A program made the translations under genes and the position numbers. From positions 434,001 through 498,000 of the forward strand of contig PJFB01000001.1 of the NCBI GenBank assembly GCA_003574895.1: a stretch of DNA of 64,000 nt. Direction: 5' to 3'. The DNA is from Geobacter sp. Its GTDB lineage: Bacteria > Desulfobacterota > Desulfuromonadia > Geobacterales > Pseudopelobacteraceae. The notes under the pieces are model-generated. The model did no database searches. It was not told where the DNA came from and was given only the letters and a program-made list of their open reading frames with translations. Shown here piece by piece: positions 37,371-45,259 of this stretch. Positions within the stretch are counted from its first letter, which is position 1, and each line of letters starts with the position of its first letter.

Positions 37371-38411
37371 ATGCGATACATAACATGCAAGTCAATATCT
37401 ATTCCGGATTTGATGACAAATAGACACGATAAGGAAAATTTGTCATCTGTAATCGAGGTATATCCGGCCAGAGTTTCAATATCTTATGCAAAATTGATCC
37501 GCCAGCCTGGCGATGCAATCTGGAAGCAGTGCATCCCTGATATTAGTGAACTCCACGATGACATCCAATCATCCGATCCATTGGCCGAAACCTCGCTCAG
37601 CCCGGTGCCTGGCCTGATCCATCGCTATCCGGATCGTGCAGTACTGCTGGTTTCGAATTGCTGTCCGGTATACTGTCGGTTTTGTATGCGCAAACGCCAT
37701 GTGGGTGCAGGAGACGCGCCGCTCAGCCGCGCAGCTCTGGATTCAGCCTTGGCCTACATCGGAGCCAACCCGGCCATTCGGGATGTGGTCCTGTCCGGCG
37801 GTGACCCGCTCATGCTGGATGATACCTCATTGCATCATGTGCTCAGCAAGCTGCGGGCAATCAATCATGTTGCCGTCATCCGCATCGGAACTCGTGTCCC
37901 CGTAACCCTTCCGGAACGGGTATCTACTGAATTGTGCGGCATGCTCAAGCAATTCCATCCTGTATTCATCAACACGCATTTCAATCATCCCAACGAAATC
38001 ACGCCTGAATCGACCCGAGCATGCGCTCTTTTGGCTGATTCGGGAATACCTTTGGGCAACCAGACTGTCCTTCTGCGTGGTGTGAATGACAATATCGAAA
38101 CCATGCGCTGCCTGATGACCCGTTTGCTGGAGATTCGGGTAAGGCCATATTATTTACATCAAATGGATCTTGTAAGAGGTACAGCACATTTTCGCACGCC
38201 AGTATCTACCGGGTTGGAGATCATCAGAGCATTAAGGGGGTTTTCATCAGGAATGGCAGTACCCAACTATGTTATTGACCTGCCTGGCGGGAAAGGCAAG
38301 GTGCCGCTACTTCCGGATGCGGTTGAAAGGGATGGGGATACTTTATACTTGACCAATTATCTTGGCGAGCGGATTGCCTACCGAGATGTGGTTACAACTC
38401 TTCCGGAGTGA
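37371..38411 (+). CDS. epmB: KamA/EpmB-like radical SAM lysine 2,3-aminomutase
   Basis: 346 aa from the ATG at 37371. Start uncertain: a TTG at 37440 has AAGGA 4 nt upstream and would give 323 aa. Radical SAM motif CPVYCRFC, GGDPL, and the PLP-binding lysine region near the end (DLPGGKGKVPL). A perfect TATAAT is at 37327-37332. The gene is convergent with epmA, and efp lies just beyond, so the likely job is converting alpha-lysine to (R)-beta-lysine for EF-P modification; a catabolic or osmolyte lysine aminomutase is the alternative, and the sequence is closer to KamA in its N-terminus. The 3' ends of this gene and epmA overlap by 20 bp. Confidence 0.85.
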   Translation: MRYITCKSISIPDLMTNRHDKENLSSVIEVYPARVSISYAKLIRQPGDAIWKQCIPDISELHDDIQSSDPLAETSLSPVPGLIHRYPDRAVLLVSNCCPVYCRFCMRKRHVGAGDAPLSRAALDSALAYIGANPAIRDVVLSGGDPLMLDDTSLHHVLSKLRAINHVAVIRIGTRVPVTLPERVSTELCGMLKQFHPVFINTHFNHPNEITPESTRACALLADSGIPLGNQTVLLRGVNDNIETMRCLMTRLLEIRVRPYYLHQMDLVRGTAHFRTPVSTGLEIIRALRGFSSGMAVPNYVIDLPGGKGKVPLLPDAVERDGDTLYLTNYLGERIAYRDVVTTLPE

Positions 38412-39303
38412 AGCTGACCACGTCGTCGATTCGTTCGGCGCCGCACAAAAGCATTACCAGGCGGTCAACACCGAGCGCAATGCCAGCAGCCGGTTGCATG
38501 GAAGCCAGATCAACAAGAAACGGTTCTGGGAGGGGTAGGGGGGAAGATCCTGCCTGATTGCGCCTGTAATTGGCTTCTATAAAACGTTCGAGCTGTTCTG
38601 ACGGATCTATCAGTTCACTGAAGCCGTTGGCAAGCTCCAGGCCATTCACGTACAGCTCAAACCTTTCGGCAATTGCAGGATTATCCTCTTTGAGACGGGC
38701 AAGAGCAGCCATTTCGGCAGGATAGTCCTTCAGTATCACCGGCCTGTTCCGCGGCAGGGACGGTTCGATCAGAGTTACCATGATTTCGTCGAAAACACCT
38801 TCGCGCACGGCTGCCTGCATCCCCATTGATGCGTAACGACCAAAGGCTTCTTCAACCGTGATCTGTTCAGCAGTATTGCCAAAGGCGGCAAGAATATTAT
38901 TTGAAAACCCTTTTCCTGTTTCGACCCAGTCGCCGCAGGCAAGCCATTTTAACAACCCTTCACAATCCGCCATCAAATCACGATAATCACCCGTTGTCCG
39001 GTACCACTCCAGCATGGTGAACTCGGGCAGATGCTTGGAACCACGCTCGCTGCTCCGCCAACAATGACAGATTTGATAAATATTGCCATAGCCACGACTT
39101 AGAAGCCTTTTCATGCACATTTCCGGCGAGGTTTGCAGAAACCATGCTTCGGACATGTAAGGATCGATGTGTTCTTCAGGGGCATTAGCGGGAATCCGCA
39201 AAGGTGTTTCCACCTCCAGAAATCCGCAGCTATCGAAAAAAGATCTAACAGCCCGCATGATCTTGGCTCGTAAGTGAAGATTTGTGAGATGCGTTGAAGA
39301 CAA
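38392..39303 (-). CDS. epmA: EF-P-(R)-beta-lysine ligase EpmA (PoxA/GenX)
   Basis: 303 aa from a TTG at 39303 with GGAG about 7 nt upstream. Resembles the catalytic core of class II LysRS without the anticodon domain: YMSEAWFLQTSPEMCMKRLL, QICHCWRSSERGSKHLPEFTMLEWYRT (motif 2) and GIALGVDRLVMLLCG (motif 3). It activates beta-lysine and joins it to a lysine of EF-P. Terminator-like hairpin 39327-39352 lies between efp and this gene. Confidence 0.93.
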   Translation of the reverse strand: MSSTHLTNLHLRAKIMRAVRSFFDSCGFLEVETPLRIPANAPEEHIDPYMSEAWFLQTSPEMCMKRLLSRGYGNIYQICHCWRSSERGSKHLPEFTMLEWYRTTGDYRDLMADCEGLLKWLACGDWVETGKGFSNNILAAFGNTAEQITVEEAFGRYASMGMQAAVREGVFDEIMVTLIEPSLPRNRPVILKDYPAEMAALARLKEDNPAIAERFELYVNGLELANGFSELIDPSEQLERFIEANYRRNQAGSSPLPLPEPFLVDLASMQPAAGIALGVDRLVMLLCGAERIDDVVSFTPEEL

Positions 39304-39326
39304 TATTTACTCCATAAACAAAACAA

Positions 39327-39352
39327 AATAAAAAGCCCACACTAGGCGGGCT
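39327..39352 (-). terminator. Terminator between efp and epmA
   Basis: Minus strand: AGCCC (39348-39352 side) pairs with GGGCT (39334-39338 side) across a 9-nt loop, followed by TTTTATTT. It falls 40 nt after the efp stop and 24 nt before the epmA start, so efp is probably expressed above epmA. Confidence 0.65.
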
Positions 39353-39392
39353 ATGTCTTGTAAATCAGTTACTTAAAAGATGTGGTTTAAAT

Positions 39393-39956
39393 CTATCCTT
39401 TAACACGCGTGGAGTAGTCACCGGTTCGTGTGTCGATGGTGATCAATTCTCCCTCCTCGATAAAAGGCGGTACACGCAGGACGTAACCGGTCTCGACCGT
39501 GGCAGGCTTGGAGTCGTTACCACTGGTGTCGCCCTTGGCCCAGGGATCGGTCTGAATGACCCTCAGGTTTACAAAATTGGGAAGTGTGACCCCAATGGCC
39601 TTTTCACCAAAAAGCAGGACATCAACCTTTAAATTCTCAAGCAGGTAGTTTTTTGAATCACCAAGGGTTTCCTCCTCCATGATCACCTGTTCGTAGGTCT
39701 GTTGGTCCATAAAATGGTAATGGCTGCCTTCTTTGTAGAGATACTCCATCTGGCGCTCATCAAGACTGGCTGGCTCAAAGGTTTCGCCGGAACGGTAGGT
39801 TCTGTCAAGGATCGTGCCGTTGATCATATTGCGCATCTTGGTGCGATAAAGAGCCTGGCCCTTGCCAGGTTTAGTAAAATCAAAGGCAATGACCAGATAC
39901 GGGTCACCATCCAGGGTGATTTTAAGCCCTTTTTTCAAGTCTGCTACGCTATACAT
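39393..39956 (-). CDS. efp: Translation elongation factor P
   Basis: 187 aa from ATG at 39956 (GAGGA 5 nt upstream); an earlier in-frame start adds 15 unrelated residues. Three beta-barrel domains. The tip loop reads PGKGQA with K32, equivalent to the modified Lys34 of E. coli EF-P. EF-P relieves ribosome stalling at polyproline. With epmA and the KamA-like gene next door, the (R)-beta-lysyl pathway is the expected modification. Confidence 0.96.
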   Translation of the reverse strand: MYSVADLKKGLKITLDGDPYLVIAFDFTKPGKGQALYRTKMRNMINGTILDRTYRSGETFEPASLDERQMEYLYKEGSHYHFMDQQTYEQVIMEEETLGDSKNYLLENLKVDVLLFGEKAIGVTLPNFVNLRVIQTDPWAKGDTSGNDSKPATVETGYVLRVPPFIEEGELITIDTRTGDYSTRVKG

Positions 39957-40041
39957 TAGATCCTCACTAAATAGGGATTTGAAAAGCAACAAGCCCACCA
40001 TGAAGAGACGGGCCCGTTTTCAAGCTTTCCATAAATGAAAA

Positions 40042-40260
40042 TTATTTGGCGCGATACGTGATACGTCCGCGGCTCAGGTCATAGGGGGAAAGCTCGACCG
40101 TGACTTTGTCGCCAGGAAGGATCTTGATAAAATACTTACGCATTTTCCCAGATATATGAGCCAATACAACATGATCATTTTCCAGTTTAACGCGGAACAT
40201 GGCATTGGGCAAAGGCTCAATAACCGTACCTTCAACTTCTATGGCTTCTTCTTTACTCAT
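40042..40260 (-). CDS. infA: Translation initiation factor IF-1
   Basis: 72 aa, standard length, S1-like OB fold ([38 protein letters not shown]). Begins [10 protein letters not shown]. The GAGGAG upstream (12 nt from the ATG) lies in a short palindrome, AGGAG-C-CTCCT, which could limit its access. Not next to secY or rpmJ as in many bacteria. Confidence 0.95.
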   Translation of the reverse strand: MSKEEAIEVEGTVIEPLPNAMFRVKLENDHVVLAHISGKMRKYFIKILPGDKVTVELSPYDLSRGRITYRAK

Positions 40261-40304
40261 ACCTAAGGAGGCTCCTCATCAATCTTGATAGTCTAAACTC
40301 TGAT

Positions 40305-40333
40305 ACATTATCGGGAGTCACTTAAAAAAGCAA
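40305..40333 (-). promoter_or_regulatory. Probable infA promoter
   Basis: Minus strand: TTGCTT (40328-40333), 17-nt spacer, TAATGT (40305-40310), 44 nt before the infA start. Confidence 0.45.
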
Positions 40334-40366
40334 GTTTAATTACATATCTATCTTTAATAGAAAAGA

Positions 40367-40870
40367 TCAGGAATTGAGTTTGGCAAGATCTTGCAGCCAA
40401 TTCCTGATGGTTTCAAGATGATAACGTACCGAACCTCCCAGAACAAGACGTCCAGGGACCAGGCCGGACTTTTCCATCCTGATCAGAGTGGACCGGGAAA
40501 CCTTGAGCATTTTGCACAGATCGGTCACAGAGAGCAGCACAGGTTCCATGACTAATGATCTATTTCCGGCGTTGATTTGTGGAACCGATTGGGTGGGAGG
40601 AGACGACTTAAGAGCCGAGCTTTCTGGTGCCTTGACACTCTTACGCAATTTTTTGGGACTGGGTGGACTTATCGATGAATCGACGGTGTTCCTGGAAATT
40701 GATTTTTGGGCCTTGCTGGCGATTTCTATTTTTGAAGGCGAAGAAGCAAAGCCACCAAAGAGCGGGAGATCAGAGAGATCTGCAACACCATGATCTTCGG
40801 CACCCCCTAAATCCGTTTCATTTATAAATCGTTGGTTTGTTTGTGCTGAATTGCTGTCACGCCTATCCAT
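40367..40870 (-). CDS. Excisionase-type HTH DNA-binding protein with a disordered N-terminus
   Basis: 167 aa. Residues 1-105 are low complexity, rich in Ser, Pro and Lys. Residues about 110-167 form an HTH_17/MerR-like helix-turn-helix: LLSVTDLCKMLKVSRSTLIRMEKSGLVPGRLVLGGSVRYHLETIRNWL, as in phage excisionases and AlpA-type regulators. It is the first gene left of the accessory block and could regulate, or belong to, an older element; alternatively it is a host regulator. No integrase is nearby. Start ATG at 40870. Confidence 0.75.
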   Translation of the reverse strand: MDRRDSNSAQTNQRFINETDLGGAEDHGVADLSDLPLFGGFASSPSKIEIASKAQKSISRNTVDSSISPPSPKKLRKSVKAPESSALKSSPPTQSVPQINAGNRSLVMEPVLLSVTDLCKMLKVSRSTLIRMEKSGLVPGRLVLGGSVRYHLETIRNWLQDLAKLNS

Positions 40871-41172
40871 ACAATTTCCCTTGTCGTCAAACAGTATTAA
40901 ACGCGATCAATATTTTATATATAGTATTATGAAATGTCAAATATTTCCGATCAGCATCAATTTGTATCATTAGCATCCACGGTAAATATTTTGCTGTCTT
41001 GGACAGCCATGCGTCATATTGATTCAATTGATATCAATGTTATTCACCAAGATTCATTGTGATAAATTCGACATATTGAGCTTGGCCTTGTAATTCTTCC
41101 GAACTCGCCCTGTGGAACGAAGAAGGCGCATAATGGTGTCGTAGCAGCATGCCCAAGGGTGATTTTGCTCTT
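40871..41172. other. 302-base AT-rich gap without a supportable gene
   Basis: Short open frames here (for example 41040-41282 on the minus strand) overlap the neighbouring gene out of frame and lack ribosome sites. AT-rich, with GAATTGATATCAATG-like partial dyads near 41024-41038. Nothing firm. Confidence 0.5.
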
Positions 41173-41571
41173 TCATGGCCAAATTGTGAGCCGGACGGAT
41201 TCTTTGCCTGAGTAACCATCCTGGACAAAGCCATCGAACAGCACACAGACCTTTTCCAGAAAATCATTGTGGAGCTGCTCACGCCTTAAAATCTCACTTG
41301 GTTCAAAAGCGGCAGACGATGCTTTGGCACTCTTTGACTTGATGTGCATGAAGTAGAAGAACCCGAACATGGACTCAAGCATCGATGCAAAGACCTTTAT
41401 CATGCCATCGGGTAGGGCGATGGTCAGAAGCACGTAACCATCACGAGCGGCCTGAACTTTGTAATCGAGTATGAAATCCTTGTGAAGCGGGTTAAATAGA
41501 CGGTTCTTGTCACAAATCACATTTTCTATGTCGATAGATAACGGCGTTAATGCCTGGTCATGTGCGCTCAT
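41173..41571 (-). CDS. Hypothetical protein of the accessory block
   Basis: 132 aa from ATG at 41571, supported by AAGGA about 12 nt upstream; a longer frame to 41646 overlaps the RHH gene. No signal peptide. No family recognised. Sequence has a short hydrophobic patch (MLESMFGFFYFMHI, about residues 64-77) and a charged C-terminal helix. It sits 26 nt after the RHH-like gene and probably shares its promoter. Confidence 0.5.
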   Translation of the reverse strand: MSAHDQALTPLSIDIENVICDKNRLFNPLHKDFILDYKVQAARDGYVLLTIALPDGMIKVFASMLESMFGFFYFMHIKSKSAKASSAAFEPSEILRREQLHNDFLEKVCVLFDGFVQDGYSGKESVRLTIWP

Positions 41572-41597
41572 GCGGAGATTCCTTTCAAGGGATTGAT

Positions 41598-41759
41598 TTA
41601 AACCGGCGCAGATTGTCCAGAAAGCGCTAGACCAGGTGCCGGACAAGTAAAACCCTCACTGGCGGCATATTCCTGCAGCTGGGCGTGACTGGGCCGGTCC
41701 AGGCGGATAGTGATCCGCTGGCCAAGTTCCTTGTCAATCGGGATGCGACGTTTTGACAT
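41598..41759 (-). pseudogene. Ribbon-helix-helix repressor, apparently frameshifted
   Basis: The 53-codon frame (ATG at 41759) begins SKRRIPIDKELGQRITIRLDRPSHAQLQEYAASEG, a good RHH/CopG ribbon and first helix, but then runs into FTCPAPGLALSGQSAPV, unlike the second helix. In another frame the same DNA reads LVRHLV, a stop, then RFLDNLRRF, which looks like the missing helix. A single-base slip plus one stop would explain this, so it is probably a decayed repressor gene. A truncated but expressed form cannot be excluded. Two palindromic repeats lie just upstream (next entry). Confidence 0.5.
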
Positions 41760-41772
41760 GATTTCTCCTATA

Positions 41773-41837
41773 TACTGTCTGACATTATTTTGTATTAGGT
41801 TAGCAATTACAGTTAGTTAGCTTTTTACTGTCTGACA
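41773..41837. promoter_or_regulatory. Two copies of a 12-bp operator-like repeat
   Basis: TACTGTCTGACA occurs at 41773-41784 and 41826-41837 (53 bp apart). Its core TGTC-T-GACA is a perfect palindrome. The first copy is 14 bp upstream of the RHH start codon; the second lies in the 3' end of the next gene. A third, inverted, partial copy (AAAGACAGTA) is near 41859. RHH repressors bind such tandem sites to control their own gene. Confidence 0.5.
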
Positions 41838-42222
41838 CTTCCCGAAAAAGGTCATTTTTAAAGACAGTATTCATGCGGGTTGAGAGTGAAAGTATCAAAA
41901 ATGAGACTAGCGTGCAGTATGCTGAACACCAAAACCTATTTTTTGCGTACTCGCTTGCGCCTGGCCCGGCGCCGCTCGATTGCAAAAAAATACCTTTTTC
42001 GTAACAGCAATCGCAGAGCAGTCGGAGACAGGTCACATCGTCCGAATAGTCGTAGTGCCTGGAGAGATCGCCGGCAAAACCTAATTCCGGTTCATACAGC
42101 TCAACAGTTACGCCGATTGGTGACAAAAAAACAGATCCACAGGAAGGGCAATATTTGTAATCGTATTTAAGGGCTATCGTAGAGTTTTCCCTTGAAGAAA
42201 GGGCGATTGCAGACTTTGACAT
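41800..42222 (-). CDS. Small protein with two CxxC pairs, next to the left attachment site
   Basis: 140 aa from the ATG at 42222, chosen for AAGGAG 6 nt upstream; the longer frame to 42285 would read through the attachment site. Residues about 20-90 contain CPSCGSVFLSP and CLRLLCDCCYEKG, a probable zinc-binding fold; the C-terminal third is basic and Ser-rich. No family recognised. The start codon is only 33 bp from the left dif-like repeat, so its promoter should lie in or across the prophage junction. It resembles, in its use of a zinc ribbon, the prophage protein at 47664-47996, but is not obviously its homologue. Confidence 0.55.
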   Translation of the reverse strand: MSKSAIALSSRENSTIALKYDYKYCPSCGSVFLSPIGVTVELYEPELGFAGDLSRHYDYSDDVTCLRLLCDCCYEKGIFLQSSGAGPGASEYAKNRFWCSAYCTLVSFLILSLSTRMNTVFKNDLFREVSDSKKLTNCNC

Positions 42223-42254
42223 AAGATCTCCTTTGGTAATTTCACTACAGCAAA

Positions 42255-42282
42255 ATGTCCCATAAGCTATATTTATGGCGAG
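42255..42282 (+). repeat. Left dif-like attachment site
   Basis: XerC-side arm ATGTCCCATAA (42255-42265) and centre GCTATA (42266-42271) are identical to the right copy, but the XerD-side arm (42272-42282, TTTATGGCGAG) is degenerate. This is the asymmetry expected if strand exchange occurred near the XerC arm and this half came from the phage. Confidence 0.8.
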
Positions 42283-42356
42283 CACAAAACATTATTTTTT
42301 GCTCACAATCGGCTTTAGTGATAAAAGAGGGGGGAGAGAAAAGGGGGGAAACAAAC

Positions 42357-42488
42357 ATGGAAATGGTAGAAACAATCATAGTAATCACATCACTAATGGG
42401 AATAGCGACAATCGGAATCGCAATGATAATGGCAAGAGGAGAAAGAAAGAGAAAGAGCAAAGGGATTGACGGAGGCCCAAAACCTTAA
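42357..42488 (+). CDS. Possible 43-aa membrane protein, opposite strand to the other phage genes
   Basis: ATG at 42357 preceded by a purine-rich tract (AAAAGGGGGG, 8 nt). Encodes one hydrophobic helix (about residues 5-25, IIVITSLMGIATIGIAMIM) followed by a strongly basic tail (ARGERKRKSK). The plus strand of the whole prophage is purine-rich, so the apparent ribosome site is weak evidence. The minus strand across the same bases (42245-42460) is also open and hydrophobic and reads into the left repeat. One of the two may be real; I cannot decide. Confidence 0.35.
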   Translation: MEMVETIIVITSLMGIATIGIAMIMARGERKRKSKGIDGGPKP

Positions 42489-42644
42489 AGGCGCTGTGTA
42501 TTTAGGACACGATGCCAGGGAATAGGCAACATGCGGGGGTAGCAACCGCGAGCAGACAGGGATAGGGGGATAGGCCTTTACGTCAAAAGCCTTGAGGCGG
42601 TTGTTTGTGCTTCGCACGCAGGGGCAAAGACCGACACAGAGAAG
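42489..42644. other. Prophage noncoding region; candidate phage origin or packaging signal
   Basis: 156 bases between the Zot gene end and the left small frame. Contains hairpins at 42573-42591 (GGC and TTT pairing with AAA and GCC around ACGTC, one mismatch) and at 42607-42617 (GTGC-TTC-GCAC), within G-rich plus-strand sequence. Filamentous phages keep the replication origin and packaging hairpin in a structured intergenic region like this one. No nick site could be identified. Confidence 0.4.
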
Positions 42645-43460
42645 CTACAGACCGGAACGGGCGGCAGCAGACCACAGGCAATCGGGAGCGGACGCGCTCA
42701 AACGTGGGCGGACAGGCGGCAGGTTTGGAACGGGAGGACATGGGGGGGAACCGCAGAGAGAAGGGGAGGAATCCCGGCCCCAGGTATCGGCAGAGAATAC
42801 ATGCAACGAATCATATAGGCGAGCGGCCCAAAGCGGCAGAGGAAACAAGTCCTTGTCGGCTATGACAGACGCACCGGCACCAAGGCCAGCATATCGACGG
42901 ATAACCAGGAACAGGGGGAACGGGGAGAGGGGGAAACCGAGGACGGGAAAGCGGACTTTCTGGAGATTCCTAAAACGGCTCTCATACTCCGCGAGAGGTC
43001 TAATCTGACTGTCAATCATTTCTATTGTGTGAGCAATCAAAATCACATTCCAACCAAGTTTACGATGCTGAGTAAAGAATTCAATCCAATCAAAGTTTTT
43101 CTCCCACCGTCTAGAGTTAAAAACCAACTGGCATTCATCAAGGATAAGTAGGCCGGAACCCTCCGAATAGCCGCCATTATCGGCATATGAACCGACAGCG
43201 GAAGCGCGAGGGTCTATAGAGCGAATGGCGGCCAGGGAATCAACCCGATGGAAGCGAGGCCAGAGAGACGCCGCCAGTTTGTGCCGGAAATCATCGGACA
43301 AATACGAACGCCAGTGACGTCGGGCGACAGCATCAGCCCACCCATCAATGAGGCTGAAATTGGCTGCCACAACGCCGCCGAAACGAAGGTGTTTTATAGC
43401 CCTAGCGACCGCAACAGCACTTTTACCGCTTCCCGGTGTACCCTGCTGAACTTCAATCAT
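42645..43460 (-). CDS. Zot-domain assembly ATPase (pI-like)
   Basis: 271 aa. Walker A GTPGSGKS at residues 7-14, Walker B LLILDECQ (about 103-110), FFTQHRKLGWNVILIAHTIEMID next, which is the Zot/gpI signature. A hydrophobic stretch (VLGFPLSPFPLFLVI, about 173-187) fits the membrane anchor of pI. The C-terminal 60 residues are Pro/Ser-rich. pI drives filament assembly and extrusion at the inner membrane. The start overlaps the preceding stop by 4 nt. Confidence 0.92.
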   Translation of the reverse strand: MIEVQQGTPGSGKSAVAVARAIKHLRFGGVVAANFSLIDGWADAVARRHWRSYLSDDFRHKLAASLWPRFHRVDSLAAIRSIDPRASAVGSYADNGGYSEGSGLLILDECQLVFNSRRWEKNFDWIEFFTQHRKLGWNVILIAHTIEMIDSQIRPLAEYESRFRNLQKVRFPVLGFPLSPFPLFLVIRRYAGLGAGASVIADKDLFPLPLWAARLYDSLHVFSADTWGRDSSPSLCGSPPCPPVPNLPPVRPRLSASAPDCLWSAAARSGL

Positions 43461-43765
43461 TTCATCACCTGGAAGAACCGAAGGACAGCGACGACAACCA
43501 TCAACGACAAATGGGCGCCGATCACGACACCGAGAGAAACAGCCATACGGGATACGTCAAAGAAGTAGTTAAGGGAGTTGATGACACCAAGCGTATTAGA
43601 CGGCAAAGAGGGGATGAAAAACAGAGGGCCGGAAGGCAGAGACAAAACCAAGGCGTCAACACCGTCGAAGACAGTATTGACAAGCAACGAAGCCAACTGG
43701 AAAACGTATCCAGCAATATTATGATAAATGACAGTTATGTTATCAGCAAACCACGACCAGGACAT
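43457..43765 (-). CDS. Minor coat protein, pVI-like
   Basis: 102 aa from the ATG at 43765 (GGAG 5 nt upstream). The long open frame to 44062 overlaps the adsorption protein and has no ribosome site, so it is rejected. Three hydrophobic segments; no long soluble part (NITVIYHNIAGYVFQLASLLV ... LGVVIGAHLSLMVVVAVLRFF). Size, hydrophobicity and position between pIII and Zot match pVI (M13, 112 aa) or the DUF2523 group. Starts one base after the pIII-like stop, so it is translationally coupled. Confidence 0.75.
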   Translation of the reverse strand: MSWSWFADNITVIYHNIAGYVFQLASLLVNTVFDGVDALVLSLPSGPLFFIPSLPSNTLGVINSLNYFFDVSRMAVSLGVVIGAHLSLMVVVAVLRFFQVMK

Positions 43766-43766
43766 A

Positions 43767-45236
43767 TTAACTCCGATGCCAATAGCCCTTAAAAGACCAA
43801 GCGGCGGACAGGATAAACAGCAACCAACTAAAAAAACGAGTGAGAGAAGCGAGAGGGTCAAACCAGGAGGCGGATATATGAACAGAACCGAAGAAACCAA
43901 GAGGCAAATCCATGGACGGTGCGACAGGATCAGCGACCAGGGATTGAATAGCATCGACAATGCCGGACAAGTACGATATAGGGGCATGAGACGCAAGCAA
44001 TGCACCTGTAGAACGCAAACGAGACAGGAGCAGGGAGCCGAGCCCGTCAGCAGTCCCGCCATCAGAAGACGCGGAAACAGGACGATCGTCGGAAGCTAAC
44101 GAAGACATATTTGTAAAGGCGTTATCCCCCCTAGCCTGATCAGCTTTAGCTTGAGCAAGGGCAGCGTCAGCAGCAGCAGCACCGGCAGCAGCTTGAGCCG
44201 CAGCATAGGCAAGGCCGGAATCGCCAGGATTAGCAGCAGAGGCGGCAGCGGCCTGTTGTGCGGCAGCGTGGGCAGCATCAGCGGCACCTTGAGCGGCGGA
44301 GACAGCGCCGGACTGCGCGGCCTTAACACCATCGCGGGACTCATTAAGAGCTTGTTGACGGTTATACTTATCAACAGCATCCTGCAATTGAGCTTGAGAG
44401 GGGATACCAGGAGGGGGTGCATAAGGAAGGCCCATATCATCGGTAAAAGCCGGAACGTAGCCAGGGTCCTGAAACATTTTATCAAGTTCCGCCTGATAAG
44501 CAGGATTAGTAATATGCTCAGAGTCAGGGGACAACGACGAAACGGCCTCCGCAGGTGTTTTAGGGACGTAATTAGGCGGAGGCAGAGAACCTAATGAGCC
44601 AGTGAGCACAACCCGCATATATTTAGCACGGTCGATATTTTCGTAATACGCACAAGCCCAAGTGTTAGTAGACGCATTAGTATACGGGCTCCCATCCCAA
44701 AGAAACGCGCCCTTGTAATAGGCAAGCTCTACATTTTGAGTTGAGCGAGTTGAAACAGTACCAGACCAAAGATCGCCAGCTTTTACCAGACCACCAACAC
44801 GCAAAGCCTCGATTGCTGCATAATCGCTAGACGACAAATCAGTGACTTGCGGAGCAGTGTTTTTATGCAGCGCAGAGTACATAAGTGGATAAAGAGAATT
44901 ACCAGATGAATCCTTTTTCTCAGACAATATAAGAGCTTTATCAAAAGGCATATTGGCAGTAATAGGTTGTTTTTTAATCTCGGGGAGGGGCAAAGGCGTA
45001 TCTTTAGTAAGATCAATCCACTGCGCTTCACTCTTACGATGGATGCCGCCTTGCGCATCGACAATATGTGAAGTCGCGTCAGAAGTAGTCATGACCATAT
45101 AGACAAGACCAGCATCAGATATAAGCATTGCAGCAGCAATAGCAATAAGCGGAATAACCGCAGGAACAAAAGCGTTTGCAGTTCCACCGAAAGCGAGAAC
45201 GATACAGAGAGCTATGGACACGAGAGATTTTTTCAA
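43767..45236 (-). CDS. Adsorption/minor coat protein, pIII-like
   Basis: 489 aa from a TTG at 45236 (AGGGGT 6 nt upstream). Signal peptide about 1-22 (ending GTANAF); an additional hydrophobic segment follows. A receptor-binding-type N-terminal half (about 55-240), then a Pro-rich hinge and an Ala-rich region (about 305-375: AAQGAADAAHAAAQQAAAA, AYAAAQAAAGAAAADAA), and a C-terminal membrane anchor (FFSWLLFILSAAWSFKGYWHRS) with basic end. This is the domain plan of pIII and TspB-like proteins, which bind the host pilus and then the TolA system. The receptor is unknown. The Ala-rich segment creates open frames in other frames that are not genes. Confidence 0.8.
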   Translation of the reverse strand: MKKSLVSIALCIVLAFGGTANAFVPAVIPLIAIAAAMLISDAGLVYMVMTTSDATSHIVDAQGGIHRKSEAQWIDLTKDTPLPLPEIKKQPITANMPFDKALILSEKKDSSGNSLYPLMYSALHKNTAPQVTDLSSSDYAAIEALRVGGLVKAGDLWSGTVSTRSTQNVELAYYKGAFLWDGSPYTNASTNTWACAYYENIDRAKYMRVVLTGSLGSLPPPNYVPKTPAEAVSSLSPDSEHITNPAYQAELDKMFQDPGYVPAFTDDMGLPYAPPPGIPSQAQLQDAVDKYNRQQALNESRDGVKAAQSGAVSAAQGAADAAHAAAQQAAAASAANPGDSGLAYAAAQAAAGAAAADAALAQAKADQARGDNAFTNMSSLASDDRPVSASSDGGTADGLGSLLLSRLRSTGALLASHAPISYLSGIVDAIQSLVADPVAPSMDLPLGFFGSVHISASWFDPLASLTRFFSWLLFILSAAWSFKGYWHRS

Positions 45237-45259
45237 AATAGACCCCTGGAGAGTGGAAC

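Noticed and set aside
39986..40020. Possible terminator between infA and efp (AAGCCCACC and GGGC segments)
   Set aside because: Only four base pairs of clear stem and no T tract next to it; not strong enough to list.
41040..41282. 80-codon minus-strand frame
   Set aside because: Overlaps the 41173-41571 gene out of frame and has no ribosome site.
42592..43008. Plus-strand frames opposite the Zot gene
   Set aside because: Highly basic, Arg/Gly-rich translations typical of antisense to a pyrimidine-rich coding strand; Zot motifs on the minus strand are decisive.
43766..44062. N-terminal extension of the pVI-like frame
   Set aside because: Overlaps the pIII-like gene, lacks a ribosome site, and a well-placed GGAG supports the later ATG at 43765.
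44096..44594. Open frames in other frames of the Ala-rich segment of the pIII-like gene
   Set aside because: Low-complexity GC-rich repeats leave several frames open; the compositions (Leu/Pro-rich or Ser/Gly-rich) are artefacts.
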